A DNA stretch of 64,000 bases, from the NCBI RefSeq assembly GCF_023476645.1, contig NZ_JAMCOJ010000002.1, forward strand, positions 281,561 through 345,560. Reading direction: 5' to 3'. Source of the stretch: Cellulophaga sp. 20_2_10 (GTDB lineage Bacteria; Bacteroidota; Bacteroidia; Flavobacteriales; Flavobacteriaceae). The notes beneath the pieces were generated by a model. The model worked only from the letters and a program-made list of their open reading frames with translations, had not been told where the DNA came from and made no database searches. A program made the position numbers and the translations under genes. Positions 22,735 to 32,202 of the stretch are shown here, one piece after another (position 1 is the stretch's first letter; each line of letters begins with the position of its first letter).

Positions 22735-24651
22735 TTACGAGTTTAGTAAATCGATCTTTAATGATAATTCTTTAACTAATTTGTCAGAATTACCGCTGTA
22801 GCCAACAGAAACAAATTTTATATTTCCGTCTGGGCCAATAATTATTTTAGTTGGGATGCCTGTAACCTCAAAATTAGAAGCTACTTGGTAAGCTCGACTA
22901 CCTTCTTCTACGGGGTTATCTACTATAACCTCAAAACTGTAGTTGTTGCTTTTTACAAAGTCGCCAGCTAGTTTGCTTCTTGTGTCATAATCACCACTCT
23001 CCATAGTGTCTACAAATAAGAAAACTACATTTTCATTGTCTTTGTATTTGTTCACTGCTACTTGCATTCCAGGAAAAGAAGCTTTGCAAGGACCACACCA
23101 TGTAGCCCAAAAATCTAGAATTACAGTTTTACCTTTTAATGCAGCTAATTCTACAACTTCGCCGTTTGTATTTTTAAGTGTAAAGTTTTTTGGTTTTTTG
23201 TTAATCATTTCTTCCTTAGTCTTTGCAACTAATTTGTCATAACCAACTTTTTGTAAAGCTTCTAACTTTTCTGCGAAGCCTTCGTCGGTGCTATTTTTTT
23301 GTACAAATGCATCTTTGTAATAGGCGTTAATTTTAGGATTGGTATTTCCGTTTTTAATAAATTTTGAAGCCTCATTTAAAATAGCATCATGTTTTTTTCC
23401 TTCAGCTAAAAACTGAATATATCTCTCATTAAGCTCAACATCTAAACCATTACCAATAGCTTCTTTTTGGTATGTTATAGCTTGGTCTATATCTCCTTGT
23501 TTAAATTTAATTAAAGCATATGTATCTGCATACATGTTATATGTGCTCGTCATATTTTCTTTATACTGAGATACGGTGTTGTTTACAGGCTTGTCTTTAG
23601 TATCATTTATAGCTGCTTTAACTAAGTCTAAAGATTTTTTAGATATCTCTGCAGCAAATTCTAGGTTCTCACCTTTCTCTGCGTAGTTCCAAGCAACACT
23701 GTTGTACGCATTTGGCAGCATAGTTTTATCTGTCACTTGCTCCATGATAGAGGTATATTCTTCTTTATTACCATTTTCTATAGCGGCAGTTGCAAGTCTT
23801 GTTGCCATAATATTTCTAATACGATTCTCATCACCAAATTTTTGATTAAAATCGTTAAACAATTCTTTCTTTTTAGTATAATCTTGTTCTTTGTAAAATA
23901 CAGACCATGCCTGTTGCTGAGCAATAAGGCCTTTAGGAAACTTCTCTGCCATTACAACTTGTAAAGAGTCTATTTTTTCTTTGTTCCCATTAATCTGATA
24001 AAGAGAATTTAAGTTTCTGTATTCTTGCTCTGTTAGTGAAGGTTTACTTGTGTAAGCGGCTATTCTGCGAGTAATGTATTTTTCAGCTTCAGCTTTTTCT
24101 TCAGACATAAATGTGCGAGGAAAAATACCATCCCATTTTTCTTGAAGATCCTCGTGAGCAAACAAATCTGCTTTTATAAGATGAAAAGCTTCCTTTTTAT
24201 CTACTTCTACACCGTAGCTAGCAGCAAGCCTTAATTTATAAGCGCCAATGCTTGCTAGAGCGCCTGCAATAGTATCGCCAGATGTTGTAGTTAAGGGAAT
24301 GATATACCCATTTTTATTATTGGAATCAAAGTCTTTTTTTAGCTTAAAATTAAAAGCTAATGCTGTAGCAGAGTCTGGTATAATAATAGAAGCTTTGTAT
24401 AAGCTATCTGTTTTTGTTATAGCTAAATCTACAGGATAAGCACTACTACCTACAGTATAGTAGTAAAAAGCACTAATATCTTCTTTGTTACTGTCTGTAC
24501 TATATGTTAGGTTTAGCGTTTCTCCAGGGCTTGGTGTAGCATCGGAAATATATAAAGAACCTATTGTGGCTCCTATATCTTTAGGAGTTTCTTTACAAGA
24601 AAAACAAAGCGCTGTTAGTGCAAGAGCAAATAAACAATTTGTAGTTTTCAT
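22735..24651 (-). CDS. TlpA-like thioredoxin-domain lipoprotein
   Basis: A 638-residue lipoprotein (signal ending L-C-F-S-C, Cys19). The long middle part (about 150-480) is helical with TPR-like pairs. The C-terminal domain is a TlpA/ResA-type thioredoxin fold with W-A-T-W-C-G-P-C-K as the active site, a V-F-L-F-V-D-T strand and the cis-proline region V-T-G-I-P-T-K. It should act as a thiol-disulfide oxidoreductase in the periplasm or on the outer membrane, probably in reducing or repairing exported proteins. Large fusions of this kind are typical of Bacteroidota. It is monocistronic, with terminators at or near both ends. Confidence 0.85.
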   Translation of the reverse strand: MKTTNCLFALALTALCFSCKETPKDIGATIGSLYISDATPSPGETLNLTYSTDSNKEDISAFYYYTVGSSAYPVDLAITKTDSLYKASIIIPDSATALAFNFKLKKDFDSNNKNGYIIPLTTTSGDTIAGALASIGAYKLRLAASYGVEVDKKEAFHLIKADLFAHEDLQEKWDGIFPRTFMSEEKAEAEKYITRRIAAYTSKPSLTEQEYRNLNSLYQINGNKEKIDSLQVVMAEKFPKGLIAQQQAWSVFYKEQDYTKKKELFNDFNQKFGDENRIRNIMATRLATAAIENGNKEEYTSIMEQVTDKTMLPNAYNSVAWNYAEKGENLEFAAEISKKSLDLVKAAINDTKDKPVNNTVSQYKENMTSTYNMYADTYALIKFKQGDIDQAITYQKEAIGNGLDVELNERYIQFLAEGKKHDAILNEASKFIKNGNTNPKINAYYKDAFVQKNSTDEGFAEKLEALQKVGYDKLVAKTKEEMINKKPKNFTLKNTNGEVVELAALKGKTVILDFWATWCGPCKASFPGMQVAVNKYKDNENVVFLFVDTMESGDYDTRSKLAGDFVKSNNYSFEVIVDNPVEEGSRAYQVASNFEVTGIPTKIIIGPDGNIKFVSVGYSGNSDKLVKELSLKIDLLNS

Positions 24652-24810
24652 TTTAGATCTAAATTTTTAATTGAAAGATAAAAGTATTAGATATGTAAGA
24701 AAACAACTAACTATAACTAAGTTATTTGTGATAATTTTTATTGAGTATGAATTACGGTACCTTTTTTAATACTATTAATGAGTTGTTTTGAATGTTCGTA
24801 ACCTGTTTAA

Positions 24811-24854
24811 AAAAAGAAAACCAATTCTTAAATTTAAGAATTGGTTTTCTTTTT
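24811..24854. terminator. Terminator downstream of kdsA
   Basis: A 44-bp perfect palindrome: a stem around AAGAAAACCAATTCTTAAA flanked by A and T runs. It lies just past the kdsA stop and upstream of the TlpA-like gene. Confidence 0.9.
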
Positions 24855-24872
24855 AGGATAAAGTAGTAAGTT

Positions 24873-25694
24873 CTACTTTAAGCTATTGACAGTTTTTCTA
24901 ATAGCAACTAGGTTTGTTAGTAATTTCTCTAAATGATCCAGGTGTAACATATTTGCACCATCACTTTTAGCATTTGCTGGGTCAAAATGAGTTTCCATAA
25001 AAATACCATCTGCTCCAGTTACAATACCTGCTCTTGCAATAGTTTCTATCATATCTGGTCTTCCACCGGTTACACCAGAAGATTGGTTTGGTTGTTGTAA
25101 AGAGTGTGTTACATCTAATACAACAGGAGCAAATTCCTTCATCGTTGGTATACCTCTGAAATCTACAATCATATCTTGGTAACCAAACATAGTACCACGA
25201 TCTGTAACCATAACTTGTTGGTTGTTGCTATCTATAACCTTGGTAACTGCATGTTTCATACTTTCAGGACTCATAAACTGCCCTTTTTTAAGGTTTACAA
25301 CCTTACCTGTATTAGCAGCCGCCACAACTAAATCTGTTTGTCTAACTAAAAATGCTGGTATTTGTAATATATCTACATATTCTGCTGCCATTGCTGCATC
25401 AGATACTTCATGAATATCTGTAACTGTAGGGACATGAAATGTTTCAGAAACTTTTCTTAGTATTTTAAGTGCTTTTTCATCACCAATTCCTGTAAAAGAA
25501 TCTACTCTACTACGATTAGCTTTTTTAAAACTTCCTTTAAAAACATAAGGAATTTCTAACTTGTCTGTAATCGTCATTATTTTTTCAGCAATACGTAAAG
25601 CCATTTCTTCACCTTCTATAGCGCAAGGGCCAGATAGCAAGAAAAAATTGTCGCTTTTTGTGTGTTTTATTTGAGGTATAAGATCTAAGTTCAT
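24873..25694 (-). CDS. kdsA: 3-deoxy-8-phosphooctulonate synthase
   Basis: KdsA joins arabinose 5-phosphate and phosphoenolpyruvate to make Kdo-8-phosphate for lipopolysaccharide. The 273-residue length is normal. Hallmarks are L-L-S-G-P-C-A-I-E-G-E near the N terminus, F-K-G-S-F-K-K-A-N-R-S (substrate loop), and P-T-V-T-D-I-H-E. It also has V-N-L-K-K-G-Q-F, T-D-R-G-T-M-F-G-Y and Q-Q-P-N-Q-S-S-G-V-T-G-G-R. A Bacteroidota -7 element lies on the minus strand at 25,716-25,723. The gene is transcribed divergently from typA. Confidence 0.97.
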   Translation of the reverse strand: MNLDLIPQIKHTKSDNFFLLSGPCAIEGEEMALRIAEKIMTITDKLEIPYVFKGSFKKANRSRVDSFTGIGDEKALKILRKVSETFHVPTVTDIHEVSDAAMAAEYVDILQIPAFLVRQTDLVVAAANTGKVVNLKKGQFMSPESMKHAVTKVIDSNNQQVMVTDRGTMFGYQDMIVDFRGIPTMKEFAPVVLDVTHSLQQPNQSSGVTGGRPDMIETIARAGIVTGADGIFMETHFDPANAKSDGANMLHLDHLEKLLTNLVAIRKTVNSLK

Positions 25695-25715
25695 CTGTAG
25701 TATAATTTATGTTTG

Positions 25716-25723
25716 CAAAGATA
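25716..25723 (-). promoter_or_regulatory. -7 element before kdsA
   Basis: On the minus strand this reads TATCTTTG, a full match to the Bacteroidota -7 consensus TAnnTTTG, 22 bp upstream of the kdsA start. No clear -33 TTG is seen at the usual distance. Confidence 0.55.
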
Positions 25724-25791
25724 GTAGTTTTTACTAGGAATTTAGCATTTGTAAACAAGCTCAAAATCAGTATAATAAGAAATTTTAATCT

Positions 25792-25825
25792 TTTGCTTTT
25801 TGCTAAAAAAAATAGAGTATCTTTG
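25792..25825 (+). promoter_or_regulatory. Promoter of typA
   Basis: TATCTTTG at 25,818-25,825 is a full match to the Bacteroidota -7 element; TTTG at 25,792-25,795 lies 22 bp upstream and could be the -33 element. The start codon is at 25,866, leaving a leader of about 35 bp. Confidence 0.6.
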
Positions 25826-25865
25826 CGCGCGCATTTAGTAAGGTAAATGCATTTAAAAATCAGTT

Positions 25866-27665
25866 ATGTCAACAACGAAGAATATTGCAATTATTGCCCA
25901 CGTAGATCACGGGAAAACGACCTTGGTAGATAAGATTATGTACCACTGTCAGTTATTTAGAGAGAACCAAAATACTGGTGATCTTATATTAGATAGTAAC
26001 GACTTAGAACGCGAACGCGGAATAACAATCGTTTCTAAAAATGTTTCTGTAGTATATAAAGGTACAAAGATAAACATTATAGATACTCCTGGTCACGCCG
26101 ATTTTGGTGGAGAAGTAGAAAGAGTATTAAATATGGCAGATGGAGTTTTACTTTTAGTAGATGCTTTTGAAGGACCAATGCCACAAACTCGTTTTGTTTT
26201 ACAAAAAGCAATTGATTTAGGTTTAAAACCTTGTGTTGTTGTTAATAAGGTTGACAAAGAAAACTGTACTCCAGAAGAAGTGCATGAAAAAGTTTTTGAC
26301 TTAATGTTTGAGTTAGGAGCAGAAGAATGGCAGTTAGATTTTCCAACAGTTTACGGTTCAGCTAAGAATAACTGGATGAGTGACGACTGGAAAAACGAAA
26401 CAGATAATATTGAGCCATTATTAGATATGGTTATAGAGCATATTCCAACTTTTGAACCAAAAGAAGGAAATACTCAAATGCTTATTACTTCTTTAGATTA
26501 TTCTTCTTTTACAGGAAGAATTGCTATTGGTAGATTACAACGTGGTAGCTTAAAAGAAGGTCAGCAAATTTCTCTTGTAAAAAGAGACGGTAGTATTACT
26601 AAATCTAAAATAAAAGAACTTTATACTTTTGAAGGTCTTGGAAGATTAAGAGTAGAAGAAGTTGCTACTGGTGATATTTGTGCTATTGTAGGTTTAGAAG
26701 GTTTTGAAATTGGAGATACTGTTGCCGATATAGAGAACCCTGAGAAATTACAAAGTATTGCTATTGATGAGCCAACAATGAGTATGTTGTTCACAATTAA
26801 CGATTCTCCTTTCTTTGGTAGAGATGGTAAATTTGTTACTTCTCGTCATATTAAAGATCGTTTAGCACGTGAGTTAGAAAAAAACTTAGCATTACGTGTT
26901 AATGATACTGATAGTGCTGATAAATTTTTAGTATTTGGACGTGGTGTATTACACTTGTCTGTACTTATAGAAACAATGCGTAGAGAAGGTTATGAACTAC
27001 AAATTGGACAGCCACAAGTTATTATTAAGGAAATTGATGGTGTTAAATGTGAGCCTATAGAAGCATTAACTATAGATTTACCAGAAACTGTATCTGGTAA
27101 AGCAGTAGAGATGGTTTCTATGCGTAAAGGTGAAATGACTAGTATGGAAGCAAAAGGAGAGCGTATGATATGCGAATTCTTAATTCCTTCTCGTGGTATA
27201 ATTGGTCTTAGAAACCAATTATTAACTGCAACTGCTGGTGAAGCTATTATGGCACACCGTTTCTTAGAATACCAACCAATGCGTGGAGATATTCCTCAAC
27301 GTCAAAATGGTTCTTTAGTTTCTATGGAAATGGGTAAAGCTATTCCTTATTCTATTGATAAATTACAAGATAGAGGTAAGTTTTTTGTTGAGCCAGGTGA
27401 AGATATTTACGAAGGACAAGTAATTGGTGAGAATTCTAGAGGCGATGATATGTCTGTGAATATTACTAAAACTAAGAAAATGTCTAACGTACGTTCTTCA
27501 GGAGCAGATGATAAAGCTAAAATTGTACCAGCTATAAAATTCTCTTTAGAAGAAGCATTAGAATACATACAAAAAGATGAGTACGTAGAGGTAACTCCAG
27601 CGCACTTAAGATTACGTAAAATTTACTTAACTGAAAATGAACGTAAACGTAATAAAATAGCTTAA
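25866..27665 (+). CDS. typA: Ribosome-binding translational GTPase TypA/BipA
   Basis: A 599-residue GTPase of the EF-G/LepA group that binds ribosomes and helps 50S assembly and stress growth. The G domain shows A-H-V-D-H-G-K-T-T-L (G1), R-E-R-G-I-T-I (G2), D-T-P-G-H-A-D-F-G-G-E-V (G3) and N-K-V-D (G4). The later region has the family segments L-V-F-G-R-G-V-L-H-L and I-P-S-R-G-I-I-G-L-R, and the C-terminal domain with G-E-N-S-R-G-D-D-M. The length is standard. It is monocistronic with its own promoter and a strong terminator. Confidence 0.97.
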   Translation: MSTTKNIAIIAHVDHGKTTLVDKIMYHCQLFRENQNTGDLILDSNDLERERGITIVSKNVSVVYKGTKINIIDTPGHADFGGEVERVLNMADGVLLLVDAFEGPMPQTRFVLQKAIDLGLKPCVVVNKVDKENCTPEEVHEKVFDLMFELGAEEWQLDFPTVYGSAKNNWMSDDWKNETDNIEPLLDMVIEHIPTFEPKEGNTQMLITSLDYSSFTGRIAIGRLQRGSLKEGQQISLVKRDGSITKSKIKELYTFEGLGRLRVEEVATGDICAIVGLEGFEIGDTVADIENPEKLQSIAIDEPTMSMLFTINDSPFFGRDGKFVTSRHIKDRLARELEKNLALRVNDTDSADKFLVFGRGVLHLSVLIETMRREGYELQIGQPQVIIKEIDGVKCEPIEALTIDLPETVSGKAVEMVSMRKGEMTSMEAKGERMICEFLIPSRGIIGLRNQLLTATAGEAIMAHRFLEYQPMRGDIPQRQNGSLVSMEMGKAIPYSIDKLQDRGKFFVEPGEDIYEGQVIGENSRGDDMSVNITKTKKMSNVRSSGADDKAKIVPAIKFSLEEALEYIQKDEYVEVTPAHLRLRKIYLTENERKRNKIA

Positions 27666-27686
27666 TTAATTAAGTTTATACTATTT

Positions 27687-27720
27687 AAATCCCAAGGCGT
27701 AAGTCTTGGGATTTTTTTTA
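27687..27720 (+). terminator. Terminator of typA
   Basis: AAATCCCAAG (27,687-27,696) pairs with CTTGGGATTT (27,705-27,714), followed by a T run. It lies 22 bp after the typA stop. Confidence 0.92.
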
Positions 27721-27786
27721 TTTATTTTTGAAATGTTTTGTAGGTTAAAACGACTACTATGTATTAACACATAAATTTAGGATACA

Positions 27787-28689
27787 ATGAGGATAACAGT
27801 AAAACTGATAAGCTTATTTGCCGTATTGAGCTTTGTAGCTTGTAAGGAAACAAGTAAAAAAGAAGCTGATAAAACTACAGTAGAGCAAACTGAAGAAGTA
27901 GGATATCAAATACCAAGTACTTGGATAGAGAAAAGAGTTACTGCGGCTAATAAAAGATTAAATGCAACAGATGCAGGTAAGGTTTTATGGAGTGCAATGG
28001 AAGCTCACGGAGGTTTAAATAAGTGGTATGCTAATGGTTTTTTATCACTTAGATTTAATTATCAGCCGTTAAATGGTAAAGGAATAAGAGACTCTTACCA
28101 AACAGTTGATACTTGGAATAACAAAGCAAGACACAATAGTATTGCAGATAAGAACGATTTTTTTGGTTGGGATGGTAATGAATCTTGGGTAAAAGCAAAA
28201 GACAGTACTTCTTTTGCATACGACACTAAATTTTGGGCATTAACGCCTATTTATTTCTCAGGTCAGCCTTTTGTTTTTGATGGTGTCGGTGTAAATCTTG
28301 AATTGTTGCCACAAATAGAGTTTAAAGGAGCTACGCAGAATGTAATCAAAGTAACGTACGACAAAGGTGTAGGTTCTGCTCCAGATGATTATTATATTAT
28401 GTATGTAAATGCTAAAACAAATTTAGTAGACGCGTTTAAATACATTGTTTCTTATCCTGAGTATTTCCCTAACGGAGGCCATGCCCCAGAAAAAATTACG
28501 GTAACTCAAGGAACAACAACTGTAGATGGTATTGTATTTGCAACTGATTTTAAAACGTATTGGTCTACCGATGATAAAGACGGATTAGGGGAATATATTA
28601 CTAAAATAGATGTTAGTGATATTAGTTTTTCTGATGAAGTTGAAGAGAATTTCTTTTCTAAACCAGAAGGAGCAGAGGTATTAAAATAA
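27787..28689 (+). CDS. DUF6503-like lipoprotein
   Basis: A 300-residue lipoprotein (signal ending L-S-F-V-A-C, Cys19 region, then K-E-T-S). The mature part has A-M-E-A-H-G-G-L-N-K-W, which recurs at the start of a family of Bacteroidota outer-membrane-linked proteins (DUF6503). Beta-strand repeats follow (G-W-D-G-N-E-S-W-V, D-D-Y-Y-I-M-Y-V). The fold resembles LolA/LolB-like lipoprotein carriers in outline, but I cannot assign a ligand. It shares a convergent terminator with ppgK. Confidence 0.7.
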   Translation: MRITVKLISLFAVLSFVACKETSKKEADKTTVEQTEEVGYQIPSTWIEKRVTAANKRLNATDAGKVLWSAMEAHGGLNKWYANGFLSLRFNYQPLNGKGIRDSYQTVDTWNNKARHNSIADKNDFFGWDGNESWVKAKDSTSFAYDTKFWALTPIYFSGQPFVFDGVGVNLELLPQIEFKGATQNVIKVTYDKGVGSAPDDYYIMYVNAKTNLVDAFKYIVSYPEYFPNGGHAPEKITVTQGTTTVDGIVFATDFKTYWSTDDKDGLGEYITKIDVSDISFSDEVEENFFSKPEGAEVLK

Positions 28690-28720
28690 GGACCAAGTTA
28701 AAAAGATAAGTTAATACTAT

Positions 28721-28760
28721 AAAAAGAGCCTTGGTCTAAATTTAGACCAAGGCTCTTTTT
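28721..28760. terminator. Convergent terminator
   Basis: A perfect 40-bp palindrome (AAAAAGAGCCTTGGTCTAAA and its complement) between the DUF6503-like gene and ppgK. It can terminate transcripts from both sides. Confidence 0.93.
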
Positions 28761-28774
28761 TATTTTAGATAAAA

Positions 28775-29512
28775 TTAGTTATTTATTGTTGCAGAAGCGG
28801 CGCCAATAATACCAGCGTGGTTTTCTAAAACGGCAGGTAAAACTGGGGTAGTAATTTTTATGTGTTTGCTAAATTCATTAAACTCTGAAGAGATTCCGCC
28901 GCCAAGAACTATAGTGTCCGGTGCTACTAATAATTCTACGTGTTCTAAAAAAGTGTTTAGTCGTTTGCCCCATTTTTTAAAGGATAAATCTTCTCTTTGT
29001 CTAGCAGAATCTGCTGCCCACGATTCAATTTTTGTATGCTTTTTATAAGGTATTTGACCTAGCTCAAAATTAGGAATAAGCTTGCCGTCTAAATAAGCAC
29101 TACTTCCTAATCCTGTACCTATAGTTATCATTATAACAAAACCTTTTAAGTCTTTACCAATACCGTAATTCATTTCTGCGTAGCAAGCTGCATCTGCATC
29201 ATTTATAACTGTAAAAGGCAAACCTGTAGTTTCCGAAAAAAGCTTAGCTACATCTGTGCCTACCCATTTGTTATGCAAGTTTCCTGGAGTTTTGCAAATG
29301 CCTTTTTTAATTAAAGTGGGGAATCCACAGCCAACAGGACCGTTGTAATTAAAGTGTTTTACTATTTTATGTACCACTTTGGCCATTTCTTTAGGCTTTT
29401 TAGTGGGCGGAGTAGGTATTCTAAAACGTTCTGTAAGTTTTTCTCCCGTTTTAATGTTCACAATAGCTCCTTTTATGCCAGAGCCGCCAATGTCTATACC
29501 TAGAACTTCCAT
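28775..29512 (-). CDS. ppgK: Polyphosphate glucokinase (ROK family)
   Basis: The 245-residue ROK-family kinase phosphorylates glucose, probably with inorganic polyphosphate as the donor. It has G-I-D-I-G-G-S-G-I-K-G at the N terminus (phosphate loop), C-G-F-P-T-L-I-K-K-G, N-D-A-D-A-A with the catalytic Asp, and I-T-I-G-T-G-L-G-S. The region W-A-A-D-S-A-R, then L-S-F-K-K-W-G-K-R, is typical of polyphosphate-using members, and the zinc-site cysteines of other ROK kinases are absent. It is monocistronic, between two terminators. Confidence 0.88.
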   Translation of the reverse strand: MEVLGIDIGGSGIKGAIVNIKTGEKLTERFRIPTPPTKKPKEMAKVVHKIVKHFNYNGPVGCGFPTLIKKGICKTPGNLHNKWVGTDVAKLFSETTGLPFTVINDADAACYAEMNYGIGKDLKGFVIMITIGTGLGSSAYLDGKLIPNFELGQIPYKKHTKIESWAADSARQREDLSFKKWGKRLNTFLEHVELLVAPDTIVLGGGISSEFNEFSKHIKITTPVLPAVLENHAGIIGAASATINN

Positions 29513-29570
29513 ATAGTTTCTTTATAGTTAAGGCTAACAAAGAAACAAAAAAGATATTAGAGTAAAATAA

Positions 29571-29600
29571 AAAAGCCCTTTGACTTTGCAAAGGGCTTTT
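29571..29600 (-). terminator. Terminator downstream of the 29.6-kb gene
   Basis: AAAAGCCCTTTG (29,571-29,582) pairs with CAAAGGGCTTTT (29,589-29,600). It lies between the single-pass membrane protein gene and the ppgK promoter region. Confidence 0.88.
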
Positions 29601-29605
29601 TTTAC

Positions 29606-30097
29606 TTAATTAAATTGTAATAACTTTTTGTTTATTAGTGTTTCCCATTTTTTTGCTAATTGCAACTCTCCAGTAAGTTGCATTTTTAAATCGGAATCAT
29701 ATACAGTAAAAGATACTTCTGGTTCTTGTTTGTGGCGAGGTGTAAACCTTAAGTCTAATCCTTTAATTATAGACTCTTTACGGTTTTTACCGTTAATTGT
29801 TTTGCTATGTGTTGCAAGCTTGCATTTTTCTATGGCAGATAAGTTAACCGATCCTTGGTTTATTACGCCTTCTTCATTCTTGTAATAAAAAACTTGATTT
29901 TGTTTGTGATCTATCCCTATGATAAAATCAGCATTTATTTCGTAATCATTAATTGTGCAATTTTCTTTGCTTGCAATCTCTTCTAAAGATTTCAACATTT
30001 TTTTTTCTCTTTTTTTTCGACCTTTAGCGATTAATATAAAAGGTATAACGCATAAAACTACAACTATAGTTGCTATGATATCTGTTCCTAAATCCAT
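29606..30097 (-). CDS. Single-pass membrane protein, unknown
   Basis: I use ATG 30,097 (163 residues, MDLGTDIIATIVVV). The frame is open to 30,148, but the extra residues look non-coding. One membrane helix at about 8-24 is followed by basic residues (KGRKKREKK) and a soluble domain of strands ending with a helix. The charge pattern puts the soluble part in the cytoplasm. No known family is recognised, although the strand pattern recalls YcxB/PH-like domains. Confidence 0.6.
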   Translation of the reverse strand: MDLGTDIIATIVVVLCVIPFILIAKGRKKREKKMLKSLEEIASKENCTINDYEINADFIIGIDHKQNQVFYYKNEEGVINQGSVNLSAIEKCKLATHSKTINGKNRKESIIKGLDLRFTPRHKQEPEVSFTVYDSDLKMQLTGELQLAKKWETLINKKLLQFN

Positions 30098-30205
30098 TTT
30101 TAATTTCTTTAAAATATTGTGTGTAGTAAATTGGCAATGCGTTTGCAAAGCCTTTTGTTAAATTGTTATTTGCTGTAAAAACAGCCCTTGTGGTAACAAT
30201 TTATT

Positions 30206-30580
30206 CTACCAGAAAAAATGGAAAGGATATAATAAACTCGACTTTTTAAGTTGAATTAAAAAGTTTAAAGATGTGTTTATGTGTTTAGAATATAAGACCT
30301 CTGTGGTTTGCGCTATAGCAATAGTAGGGGATAGGAAATTCTGAAACGGGTTTTTAAAATCAGACGGTACGTTTGTATTACTGGGAATATCTATTGTATT
30401 CTCTGTTTGTAATGTCTGAAAAAAAGAATTATTGGACTTGTTGTAAGAAAGCTGTACTTCGTTACTTGTTCCTGTATTGTCTACAGTATACGTAATAAGC
30501 GATTGTGTTACAGCTCCCATTGCTAAACAATAGAGTGCTGTAAGTAAAATGACACTTATAAGTTTTACGTTCTTTTTCAC
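30206..30580 (-). CDS. Small exported protein, unknown
   Basis: A 124-residue protein with an N-terminal hydrophobic segment (about residues 6-26) that could be an uncleaved signal. The rest is polar and low in conserved features. I recall similar short proteins with a M-G-A-V-T-Q-S-L segment in other flavobacteria, but no function. It is transcribed in the same direction as the antiporter upstream, with a 53-bp gap. Confidence 0.5.
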   Translation of the reverse strand: MKKNVKLISVILLTALYCLAMGAVTQSLITYTVDNTGTSNEVQLSYNKSNNSFFQTLQTENTIDIPSNTNVPSDFKNPFQNFLSPTIAIAQTTEVLYSKHINTSLNFLIQLKKSSLLYPFHFFW

Positions 30581-30633
30581 GCAGCAAAGTTACTTTATAA
30601 AATAAATAGGTAAATGTTAATTTATATTAAATG

Positions 30634-32094
30634 TTACTTATTTAGGCATTCTTTTACGTTATCTATGGCTTCTTGCTTATCTGCTAACACAACAAGTACA
30701 TCTTTATCTAGAATAATTGTAGAACCATTTGGAGTAATGTATTGGTTGTCTCTCCTGATCATTGCAATAATGGCATGTTTAGGAAAGCCTAGATCTACTA
30801 TTTTTTTATCTGCCGCATAACAGTTAGCAGAAACTGGTATCTCTTTTATTAACGCTTTAGGATTGTCTGCAAATAATAAATCTGTTGCATTTAATTTCTT
30901 TTCTTCATTTGGTAATGCTACGTTTAGCCATTTGGCCATTACAGATAGGGTAGTACCTTGTATTATTACGGAAGAAACAGAAATGAAAAAGACAATATTA
31001 AAGATCATATCTGCCTTATCTATACCGGCTAATAGCGGGTATGTAGCAAACACAATTGGTACAGCGCCACGTAAACCAACCCAAGAAATGTAGAGACGTC
31101 GTCTAAATTTCATTTTAAAAAACATAAGACTTAAAAGTACACTTACAGGACGAGCAACTAAAATTAAGAACACAGAAATAAGCATTCCTATTCCAAATAT
31201 GGGAACAATTTTAGAAGGGAAAACAAGCAGGCCCAGTGTTAAGAAAAGTACAATTTGCATAAGCCAGGCTAAACCATCGTACATTTTTAAAATTGTCTTT
31301 TTGTGTATCAGGTCTTGATTTCCTAAATAAACGGCACAGATATAAATGGCTAAAAACCCATTGCCACCAACAAAATCGGTTGCAGAAAAAGTAATAAACA
31401 TTAAGGCTATAACCAGTACAGGATAAAGCCCTTCAAAATCTAATTTAATCTTGTTAATTATAAATTTACTTAGCTTGCCAAAGCCAAAACCTGCAATAGC
31501 ACCAAAAGCCATCTGTTGTAAAAACATAGGAATTATAGATGCTAAATCTTTATCTTGATTAATAACCAAGGTTAAAAAGGCTAATGTTAAAACGTAAGCC
31601 ATAGGGTCATTACTACCACTTTCCATCTCTAAGGTTGGTCTTAGATTGTTTTTAAGAGCTAAACTTTTAGATCTTAAAATAGAAAATACAGCAGCAGCAT
31701 CTGTAGAAGAAACTATAGAGCCTAGTAGCATACTCTCATAAATGGTAAAATCTGTTACAAACCACACAAATGTTCCAAGAGTAACTGCAGTTAAAAGTAC
31801 GCCTATGGTAGACAGCACAAAGCCTTCTCTAAGTATGGGTTTTACAGTGTTCCAGTTGGTGTCTAGTCCTCCGGAGAAAAGAATAAAATTTAATGAAACT
31901 ATGCCTATAAATTGTGCTAGTTTGGGATCGTCAAAACGAATGCCTCCAATACCATCAGAGCCAGCTAGCATCCCTATAATTAAAAATAAAAGTAATGTTG
32001 GTACGCCAAATTTATACGATGTTTTACCTACTATTATACTTATAAAAAGCAAAATAGAGCCAACTAATAGTATGTTTTCTATGGTTAAATTCAT
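30634..32094 (-). CDS. K+/H+ antiporter of the NhaP2/CvrA type
   Basis: A 486-residue CPA1-family antiporter. About 12 membrane helices cover residues 5-385, with the exchange region D-A-A-A-V-F-S-I-L, then E-S-G-S-N-D-P-M-A-Y-V (conserved acid pair). The C-terminal 90 residues form a TrkA-C (RCK C-type) domain (E-I-P-V-S-A-N-C, I-A-M-I-R-R, V-L-V-V-L-A-D), which is the feature that separates NhaP2/CvrA from plain Na+/H+ exchangers. It should export K+ or other monovalent cations in exchange for protons, under cytoplasmic control. Monocistronic or with the small gene downstream. Confidence 0.85.
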   Translation of the reverse strand: MNLTIENILLVGSILLFISIIVGKTSYKFGVPTLLLFLIIGMLAGSDGIGGIRFDDPKLAQFIGIVSLNFILFSGGLDTNWNTVKPILREGFVLSTIGVLLTAVTLGTFVWFVTDFTIYESMLLGSIVSSTDAAAVFSILRSKSLALKNNLRPTLEMESGSNDPMAYVLTLAFLTLVINQDKDLASIIPMFLQQMAFGAIAGFGFGKLSKFIINKIKLDFEGLYPVLVIALMFITFSATDFVGGNGFLAIYICAVYLGNQDLIHKKTILKMYDGLAWLMQIVLFLTLGLLVFPSKIVPIFGIGMLISVFLILVARPVSVLLSLMFFKMKFRRRLYISWVGLRGAVPIVFATYPLLAGIDKADMIFNIVFFISVSSVIIQGTTLSVMAKWLNVALPNEEKKLNATDLLFADNPKALIKEIPVSANCYAADKKIVDLGFPKHAIIAMIRRDNQYITPNGSTIILDKDVLVVLADKQEAIDNVKECLNK

Positions 32095-32202
32095 ACAGTA
32101 ATAAATATTATAAGCTCACAAAAATAATGGTAAATAATTTATTAAAGTGTGTAATTGTGTTAATGTATTACAATCAAATGTAGAAAAATGAACTAGCTTT
32201 TT